A stretch of DNA of 64,000 nt from Marsupella aquatica (taxonomy: Eukaryota > Marchantiophyta). Location: the NCBI GenBank assembly GCA_973895155.1, contig OZ316892.1:13578001-13642000 (forward strand), read 5' to 3'. The notes under the pieces were generated by a model. The model searched no databases and was not told where the DNA came from. It saw only the letters and a list, made by a program, of their open reading frames with translations. Positions 55,401 to 64,000 of the stretch are shown piece by piece (position 1 is the stretch's first letter; every line of letters starts with the position of its first letter). The position numbers were made by a program, and so were the translations under genes.

Positions 55401-58400
55401 AAGCCATGAGTTTTTACCCTTGTCCTGCCCCGACGCCCCGAAACTGCCACCCAATCCATCAGATATAATCATGGGTAAACATCGGCTGGAGGCGGAGCTG
55501 TTGTACCCTCGAAGGATCGGTCGACTTCGTATATTTCCAGGCTCCAAGACAGATGAAGTGTGTACGCTATCTTACGTCGGTGAAGTCTATATATTTACGG
55601 AAGTTCTTTATCGCAAGATTTATCGGAATTTGTGTTTTGAAGTACTCCTGCTGCGAGGTGACTAAATCAACCATAACTCAAATCCTTTGTTGGTGGATAC
55701 AGAAAATTGCACCAGTTGATCGGTTCGTTGTGGCAGAGTATCTCCTGGATGTCCTTTTTTATCTGAATGGCTGGTGAGATCAATGTGTCTTCATAGAAAG
55801 TCGTCAAATTCAAAATCTCTCCTTGTGAATTCAGTTTTTGCTTATTTTTCTTCAGACAGTTAGCTTTAGTGTCGAATGTATGGCTTGAAGAAATAGTGCT
55901 GGCTTGAAGATGCCCTAGAGTAATGAATACCCTCGATGTTAAGCTGCCTGCGATCAATCTTCCCGGAGACGACTATTAGTCATTCTGCCTGGTTTGGCAT
56001 TATACCCAACCTTATCACGGGAACTTGTTATTAACGAAGTTGTTTTCCTTGTAGTCGCAAAGAGTGTGCAGCATACATGGTGGGCCTTCCTGTGCCATTC
56101 CGTTATGAGTATCTCATGGCTGAGATAGTTTTTTCACAGGTCTTCGATCTCGCCTGACTAATCTTTTCCAAAAAGAAATCCGTTTAATTAGGAAAAGAGT
56201 TTTGTCTTTGAATAGCCATTCAAACTGAAAGACCTGACTTTAGAAAGGAACCGTATTGGCTGTTTCAATTCTGGAGGCGAAACGTGTAAGGTTGCTAGCG
56301 TAGTATATGTTTCCTGCACAAACTCTAGTTGAGTAGCTACTTGACTTAAACTGTGCTGTACATAATCAGAAAAGAATGTCTTGAGTAAAGCAGTCCTAAT
56401 TTAGCTCAAAAGTTGCAGCTCCGTTTCGTTATTGACGATTTCCTGTTTGACGTGCCGACAGCTCCTCCTACTTCCAGCACCTCCATTCCGACTGATCTAC
56501 TATACAGTTGTCATGGTGGATCTCTGCAAGGTGGCTTCTTTGTTCTGCACATTCAGAAACCAATAAATCTGACTCACTAGTTGTGCAAGCCCTCTGGATT
56601 GAAGCTGAACAGTACCAGTTTAAGTAGACATGCTTCCGCTAGATAAAAGTACGGCATACATTGGCTGAACTAGATTTCTTTTAGAGAAATATCTTTGTTT
56701 GCTAAATGTTAGGATTTTCTGGGAGATGTAGCTTAGAAGGTCTGAAGGCTTGATTGGTTGGGACTTCCAGGCACTCCCTGGGGCTTTTCCAGCTGTCGTA
56801 GCTGGTGCTGTTCGGATCCTCTTCGAAAAAGTTGGGGATATGGATGTGGAGTGCCGGATCCGGCTAGTGCAATGGCTCTCACATCATTTGTATGTCTCAA
56901 TATGTTCCCCCTGTAAGATAGACATTGTAGTTTGACTTCAAGGTACAGTTTTCGTCTAGTGTACTAGATATCGAAGTGCGATCGTAGCCTTGATACAGAA
57001 GCACGTTTGTCATCTATTCCACTGCTTCCCACCGTGTTTTTCTGGTACTCGTGTATTGTAATTATGGATTATGGGTGATGTTCTGCTGAAGCTGCTGTTT
57101 GTTTCCAGGTCAAATTTCCAGTTTGTATGGCCTTGGGAGGAATGGTGTCACGTTTTGGAGCAACCAAAATGGTCACCACAACGGGTGTTTGCTCAGGAAG
57201 TCCTTGATAAGGAGGTGCGGTTGGCGTATTATGACAAGATAAAGGAGGTACTTGTGACAGTAACGAATGTCTATCACCACAGGCATGGACATTTTTGTTC
57301 GTTCTTGTCCAATTTAAAATTTAGATGCTTTAGATGGACTGGCAGTGTTTTTTTCCTTGTGTTTGCTTAGTCTCAGACTAATTGTAAATATTTTAGATGA
57401 TCTGTCAGATTTCATAGTAGGATATTTCCCGCTGTTTTGGTAGTAGTTCGCCCTCACATCAGCCAAATTAAAACCGTGAAGCGAGTATATCCTGGAGCAG
57501 CAGAATTGCGTTTTACTGTGCACGCGGTCTTGTGGCTTACATATTTGGTCTAGGTTCCAATGTTAAAGTCAAACTACAAATTCACCTGGTCTGCTTCTGT
57601 CACATTTTTTAAGTGTTTTCTGGTGTGGTCGATATTGTGTCCAACTTGAACAGAGTTTGCAGAGCAGTCCCAGATTAATTGATCTCCTTCCGCCTCGAAG
57701 TGCGCCATATTACAAGTACGGTCCAGATCACATGGGAGAAGCGTCACAAGTAGAGGTTGCTATTGCTACTGAGTTGATAGGAATGACGAGGGCAAAGAAA
57801 TCTGCAAGGGATATTCAAGTGTTCATCGAAGAGAAAATTTTGCCAAATCAAGGGCAGAAGATGGCTATCGAAGTTTCTGTGCAAACATTTCTATACATTG
57901 GTTCGAAGAGTTTTACCCACACTGTTACCATTCTAGAAAAGTATGGTACAGTGTTGAACAAACTGACGTCATCAACTCAGGACTGGCACATCGCAATGAT
58001 TGAAGCTGTGGCTGAATTTTGGAAATACTCATCTCAGATGACTGCTATTGTTATTGATCGCATGATGGGGTATCGTATTGTTTCCAATTTGGCAATTGTG
58101 GCATGGGTGTTTTCCGCGGAGAACGTGAAAAAATTTCATACCACGGACCATGTCTGGGAGGTGAGCCTGCTTTTCAAAGGGTGAATTTAGGCAAAACGCA
58201 CAGGAAAGTTGTTTGAGCGGCAGTGATGAAGTGTTTTACAATAGAAGCAGGTGAAATTTTTCTATGATATAGTTGAACAAATTAAGAGGTCTTATCTGTC
58301 ATTGTATGATCTTTGAGATGGCCTTCAGTTTTGATATGCTTGATATTCTTTTGTGAAATAGCAGCTTACAAGAGTTTTTTTTCTTTCAATATTCAGATTC

Positions 58401-59886
58401 TGGGCAACGCAATCAATAAAACAAATAATCGCACGGCAGATTTGCGGAAGGACTTGACTACAATTGAAAAAGCTGTGGCAACAGCAACTGCTGCTGTTGT
58501 AAAAACTCAGGCCAAAATGGATCTTGCACAAAGCATGTCAGAGTCGGCAGAGACTGAAGATGCGAAGCTACAGGCCAAAGCCAAACACGACTGGGCCAAT
58601 TCCGCTATGAGAAGAGCAAAGGAGGAGGAGAGCTCCTCACAGGAGTCTTTTGAAGCCAAACAGGCGCTTCTTGCTCGCGCTTTACGTGAACAAGAGGTCT
58701 AACTTCCTTTGCCATCCATTTAAAACATGGATCTAAAATACTTCTACTCTATTCTTGATATTTGCTTGCTGTGCCTCATAGCCTGACAGTAAGTTTAGCT
58801 TCTGCTGCGTCTAGCGCTCTCACTTTCCTTACCGGAAAGTTCATGCAACAAAAGCTAAACGCTCCCAACACTCGATGGTGGAAAGTACTGTGCGATATAC
58901 AAGTATGACGGCTTACTTATCAGGTGGCCCCCTACAGGTCTTGAATCCCCAAATTCTTTGCGATTGCAAAAAGGGCAGAAGTTCTCTTGGGTTGGCTCCT
59001 GGCAGGTTGAGTAGCAGAACTTAGATTAGTTGACCACCTTCTCGGTGATTTGATTGGTTATGGTGTATTTTTGCAGGCCCTATTCATCTCCGTATTCCAA
59101 AACTTTGCCAGAGTCCTAAGTGATCGACTGTCCAACCCTTCTCATTCTGAGGGACCCACGATCCCTGCGAAAAGTGAAAATGATTTGGATACCAAGGAGG
59201 ATCTGATGGTGGTAGATGGAGATGTAGTAGCAGGAGCAGAGGAGAATGTTGAAGGGGATGGTGACCGTAGTAACCAACGGTACATAACAGTTTTACTTGT
59301 TCTAGTGCTTTTGGTGCCCTCCAATGACACTTTTTTGCATACGGACCTTCTTTACTTTGTGAAGATTGTGAAAGTGATGTGTCGTTGAACTGAAGTTAGC
59401 AGTGTACTGTTTTTAAGGTAACTTGGGTGTTCGGGTATCTTATCATATCGCAATCTATCTATTATATGGCTTGAAAGCACTCTTGAAACGACGTTATTAC
59501 AGGCACGGACTTCCAAAAAATAACGGAGCACCGCCCATGGAGGATCTAGAAGTACAGGAGGAACAACAGTGGTGTAAATGTACACTAGGACATTTACGAT
59601 CTATTTCGCGGCACTATGCCACAGAGGTGATTTGCTTCGTTGCGTTTTACTCTCGTAACGACAGATTCACAACAGGCAATGAAATCTTGAAAATCTTGGA
59701 ATAGGGGTATCGATGGCTGACCTCCGTGGTCAAGTATATTTGGAGTGAAAACTCACAGCTGTTCTTGTCATGGTGATCCTGCAGGTGTGGGCTTTGATGG
59801 AAAAATTAGATACAGAGGTTTTCACTGGCACTGTCCATCCAACTGTGTCCCTAACAGCTTTCTCAGGCTTCAGAAGACATTGGTAG
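52480..59886 (+). CDS. ABH1: Nuclear cap-binding protein subunit 1 (CBP80)
   Basis: Large subunit of the nuclear cap-binding complex, which with CBP20 binds the 5' cap and links splicing, export and, in plants, miRNA processing and ABA response. Nineteen exons: 52480..52566, 52858..52917, 53060..53116, 53315..53386, 53813..53875, 54255..54431, 54537..54671, 55104..55170, 55355..55557, 55703..55773, 56055..56139, 56462..56530, 56771..56889, 57109..57247, 57654..58160, 58397..58696, 59077..59279, 59503..59626, 59785..59886. They join in frame to 879 residues (Arabidopsis about 850). All introns are GT-AG. Blocks: start MTSSWHSLLVRIGER; PHKDPLYGTLVGLINLEN; NPSWQPRADFYVFCILASLP; DRFVVAEYLLDVLFYLNGC; ALPGAFPAVVAGAVRILFEK; FVWPWEEW; IGSKSFTHTVTILEKYG; MTAIVIDRMMGYRIVSN; NAINKTNNRTADLRKDL. 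These span the three MIF4G-like helical domains. It appears intact. Confidence 0.95.
52570..52616. repeat. TTC microsatellite at the start of CBP80 intron 1
   Basis: About fifteen TTC units begin four bases after the intron 1 donor (GT at 52567). If intron 1 were retained, this would be read as polyleucine before a stop at about 52647. Confidence 0.9.
55221..55262. repeat. Tandem duplication, two 21-bp units, in CBP80 intron 8
   Basis: TATTTGAATTGTGTTGGGAC followed by G occurs twice in direct succession. The repeat is non-coding, between exons 8 and 9. Confidence 0.9.
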
Positions 59887-62800
59887 TAATAATAAGGGAC
59901 GAAGAAATCTCATTAGTGAACTGCCTAATGTAAATGAGGAATAGAAACATCCAAACCTTTCTCCTGAACCCCTAACATCTGTTCTGTTCAGTGTGGTTGG
60001 ATAGAAGTTTGGAAGCGGTCTTGAGGTCCATGTGTCGGAAATTGGGTACCCCGTCCCTTCAACCTGAAGTTAAAAAAGAAGGGTTTCCAGGGCCCATTCT
60101 TAAATTTTGTTCTTCTCGTTTCAGTGTTTGAAGTTGCTTGGTTTGACGTTTAGCTTGACCAGCTGTGTCATCCCATAACGAGATAAGTCTTCGGATTTTC
60201 TCTCATATGCATGTTTTGTAAATCTGAGCTGTACATCCTCCTGATTGAGTTTGACAGAACCATGAATTAATCATTCGACAACTTCATTTGGGAAATCATG
60301 CAGGCTGAGATGCTCGTTTCCGTGCATTTGACTAAGTCGTTTAAGTAAGTTGTTGATAGATAGTAGTATTTTCTTTGGCCAGAATTACCTATGGGCTCGG
60401 CATTTTGCTATGGTGCGTGAGGTTTTCCATGTGACTGTTCATGTAACTGTTTATCAAAACCACAAACCAACCAGTACATGACTTCGACGTTAAAAGCTAT
60501 ATTCTCATTTAAACCATTCTCCACAAATGTTGATCGCGTTGTTCTGACGCATTCTTCAACGCCTGAATGTATTGGTTGCATCTAACATAACGTGGAAAAG
60601 TTTTTCACAGGTGAGACTTAGTTTTAATTGCTCAGATGTATAGGTTGAAAGATGAACTAATCCTTATCAGGGAACTCTGTTGTCAGGTGCAGTGTGCAAC
60701 CTCTCACATTAGTTTTTGCATTCTGCTTTCAAAAGCGGTTTTCCATTCAAGCTTAGTTCACCAAAGAGAATCCTCACAATGTAATTTGTGCGATTCTAAG
60801 AACAGGTACCGTGAAAACATTGACAGAGAAGTTTCTTAGAGGTTTTCTTGATAGGAAGGTACTGTTTTAACAATTCGCTGATTCGCTTATTATATTACCT
60901 ACCATTATTAGAGTTTCGTATCCTTGCACGATACTCTTTCCTGCCCCTGTTATATGCTCCTAGCTGCCCGCTGCATACGCTTACCGAATGATGATGATCA
61001 CTTTTTCCCTCACATGGCTAGCTGGCGATCATGGGTATCTAGCATTCCTTAGCCACAACTGCAGCATCCCCATCCATAACTTGTGACGATTTGCATCATG
61101 TGTTTCTTTCGTATTATTATTACTACTAGTCTTCACCTTTTGCCCCATGCCCTTTATCTTCCCCTCGTCTCAAGCTCTATCTGGATGAGACTTGTGAGAG
61201 GATGAGGATCCTCATACTTTCAGCTCAGTAGTGCCTCCTGTCTCTCATGGCTGTTCACCGACCGCCCCTTCCCAATTTTCGTTGCATGGTTGCAACCAGG
61301 GTCCAAACGTTCTGAATATTCGCAGTTTTGACATACCTCGTCTTTGTGGCTATGTGAATGTGCTGGTGACAAGGATAAGGGCAAGGCTCCATTGCATTCA
61401 ACTCTCAACCATCTGAAAACTGGGTTGGCTGAATATTTTCAGGAGGGCACCAATTGACTCTATTAAGCTCCTCATTATAAAAAGGGTATTCCTAGAGACA
61501 TTCCTCGAAGAGTCTTTACCTTGCAAAAAAGGAGTTATTCTATCAACACTGCAATAACCAGGTCAGTTATCCATACCACCTGGTCATGGAAGGCACATCT
61601 GGAATAAATGACTTTAGAAAGAGAATGGGAATTTCTAGATCCCTCTTTCAAAGTGTACCAGGAAATATCGGCCGGGAAATTCTAGGGTGAAACGAGATGA
61701 ACCCTTCATACACTTCTGACTTTGAAGGAATCTGATGGTGCCAAAACAAACTTTTCTTGATGAAGGGCCAGGATTTTGTAGAAACACAAACCCACCTTTT
61801 TGGTGGGATCTTTCATAACAGTGTTTGATGTCATTGATGGGATTTAAATGTTGTACAAATCACACACTTTGATTATTCACTTCACTGATAGGCATTGACA
61901 TAAGGAAATCCTTGGCCCTCCATCTTAGATTACTTTATTGTGGCTGGCAAAGAGAATAGTTTCCAAGCAACCACAAGCATGGTTTATTTAGTTAGCTTTT
62001 ATAAGTTTCATGCATTTACATGGAGGTAGTGTATGTGCAGATAAGCAAAGCTGCCAACCTGGTCTTCTCCGAAAGAGATCTCACACCACCTTCCAAAGTC
62101 AGTTGTGTGCAATCACAAAAGTGACTATCTTAGAGCATTGTACCACTCCCTCCTGGGGGCAACCTCTGGTCTAGCCCAAATCCCCCAAGGTCTTTTGAGC
62201 AAAGCTTAGCCATTGATCTTTTGGATTGTGGCCACTTGAGTTGCAGTCAGATTGAAAAGCGTTTGAGTGCTTTTCCCTTTTGTTGTTCCCTTTTGATAGC
62301 AGGCTTAACAGTTAGGGCCCGAGTTAGGGGTGTGAGGTGTGTGAAATAGTGCTCTTGTGGATCTAAGAAATTGTATGCCTAGCTATGAAATGACACAGGG
62401 TGGAATTCATGTCAGTCATAGTTCTAAAATCTAACACTTTCCAGTAGCATAATACAATCATCTTAAGTGAGTATTCGGAAAGAAAAATCTACGACAATCT
62501 ATAAAAAATAAGCAAATATATTCTTGCGTGTTCTGCAACTCATAACGTAGTTGTCAATCTCCACATTAAGATGTGTGGGAAGACTAATGTGCCTTGCAAA
62601 TCAATTGCCGATGAAATAGTTCTCCTCCAATAAAAAAAGCAATGTGGGTTTCATCATTGCCCTGCCAGAGGATACAACCAGTCATTGTACATCCCAAGAG
62701 GATCAAACACCAATGCAAATACTGCAAGAGTGTGTCTCAAGTCTTCATATATACCATAATACCCCCATAAGAGTGGGTGGAGGGGGGAAGGGGGCTGAAG

Positions 62801-64000
62801 TCAACATGGGGTCCACCTTTTAATCTCCCATAGGCACGGCATAATGGTCAGCCCAATTGCAATCATTTTCATGCAAATCGTAACCCACTTTCATCTACAC
62901 CTTTAATTTGCTATAATCCAGCCCAGCCCTGCTGTGCAAGCATTGTGAAAGCAAGCAAGCAAGGTTGCTGGAACCATGCCAGGTCATGGGCCTTGATCCA
63001 GCAACCTTGCCCTACTTGATCAAGGGCCCTTAGGGGTGGCCAGGGGCATTGCATCTATACCACTAATAGCAAAGAGCATTACTGTGGAGACGGTGTAATA
63101 GATTCAGGGGCATAACCACAGGAGGGGGCGACCTGCAGGGGGCTTTCACACGAAATATGGACGTAACAGTAAGTAAAGGGACATAGTGCATGTGTTTGAG
63201 GAAAAACAATGTTTGATGCGCAAAACACAGGTAGTCACTCCTCATTGGTTAGAGCCTTTGTTGAAGTGCTGCAAAAAGTTGCTAGTATCTATACCATGCG
63301 TGACCACCACACCTAAAAACAGAAAACAATGGACGGCCAGTCGTATCCAAAGAGTTTTCTATTAGGATACTCCTTTTAGGCAAAAAATCTTATATAATAA
63401 GGGACTGGCTGGGACATGAAAGATGGTGTAGATTGATCCATTATCAAAACAAACTCATCTCACTAGCTAAGTAACTAATTGAACCTGTTAGTAGGTGCCT
63501 GTGTGTGTTGTGCAAACAAACTGTAGTTGAAAATGAGAATGAATGAACTTTTACACTTGCTTGGCTAATTTAGTAGCAGACCCATACTGCACTAATTGTA
63601 GGAGAGGACCCATGATCTGCTACTTTTGGCAATGGACCAATGCTTGGTTGTTTAAAGAAGCACACCCCGTATTTGTTTGACGGTCGTGCTTGGACCATCG
63701 TAAAAGATTATAATATTTGATTTCCATTCCTAGTGAACACGGCGCCTGAATAGAGAAGAAAACAGACTTCCCTTGTAGAGAAGCCATAAGACCTGCTCAG
63801 GAAGTTTGATTTGTCTTATGAAAGTCCTTTCTTTGGATATCTATCCATGTGAAACTGAAGGTGAACCCCCTTATAAGATTTAAATTCTTTTATCTTATCT
63901 TTCAATTAACCCCTAAAAATTATTTTGGAACAGAGTTCACCCTTATCACATGACATAAATGCATTTAATAAAAAGAATTCCAGTTCACTGTAGGGATGAT
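59887..64000. other. Intergenic region right of CBP80
   Basis: Begins with the 3' untranslated region of CBP80. No further gene, transposon terminus or RNA gene was recognised. Open frames (for example 60636..60839) are short and lack features of coding exons. The one notable structure is a hairpin at 62959..63010. A coding exon of a distant gene cannot be excluded. Confidence 0.55.
62959..63010. repeat. Short perfect inverted repeat (hairpin)
   Basis: GCAAGGTTGCTGGA (62959..62972) and its reverse complement (62997..63010) flank a 24-base loop. A second, overlapping inverted pair, GGGCCTTGATC with GATCAAGGGCCC, uses the right half and following bases. Function unknown. Confidence 0.75.

Noticed and set aside
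1-64000. CRISPR arrays, bacterial operons or integrated phage
   Set aside because: Spliced plant-type genes and plant retrotransposons occupy the window. No regularly spaced direct repeats with unique spacers were seen.

Overview
The window is nuclear DNA of a plant-lineage eukaryote. It holds three intron-rich host genes whose proteins most resemble land-plant orthologues, separated by Ty1/copia LTR retrotransposons and one large DNA transposon. The genome looks like a land plant or a close streptophyte relative. Gene density is low and most introns are a few hundred bases. I cannot name the species.

Layout. 1-3119 (minus): 5' part of a phosphatidylinositol 4-kinase alpha gene, five exons, running off the left edge. 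3120-8597: non-coding, with local tandem duplications. 8598-20853: a complete family-A copia element (minus) with a GACTA target duplication, interrupted by a complete family-B copia element at 11157-17198 with its own ATAGG duplication. 23816-28994 (plus): a 12-exon PQ-loop membrane transporter gene. 30576-31111: a long imperfect inverted repeat. 31828-34163: 3' part of a second family-A copia element, ending exactly where a DNA transposon begins. 34164-43903: a 9.7 kb DNA transposon with imperfect terminal inverted repeats of about 45 bp. 44824-51546 (plus): a complete family-C copia element with a CTCCT duplication. 52480-59886 (plus): the complete 19-exon gene for the large nuclear cap-binding subunit (CBP80/NCBP1, ABH1 in Arabidopsis). 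59887-64000: non-coding.

The three host genes act in unrelated processes: phosphoinositide synthesis at the plasma membrane, probable vacuolar amino-acid transport, and binding of the mRNA cap. They look intact wherever visible. All the copia coding regions are broken. Most nonsense codons can be explained by single C-to-T or G-to-A changes, and LTR pairs differ mainly by transitions, as expected for methylated, silenced elements.

The most unusual item is the DNA transposon. It encodes a 1490-residue putative DDE transposase split by one intron, with an AT-hook and a canonical PCNA-binding motif. On the same strand it carries a PHD/zinc-finger protein that resembles the reader region of EDM2, a plant regulator of transposon chromatin, and a small cysteine-rich protein. 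Near its right end lies a dense array of subterminal repeats. Family assignments come from reading translated sequence against remembered families; no database search was run.
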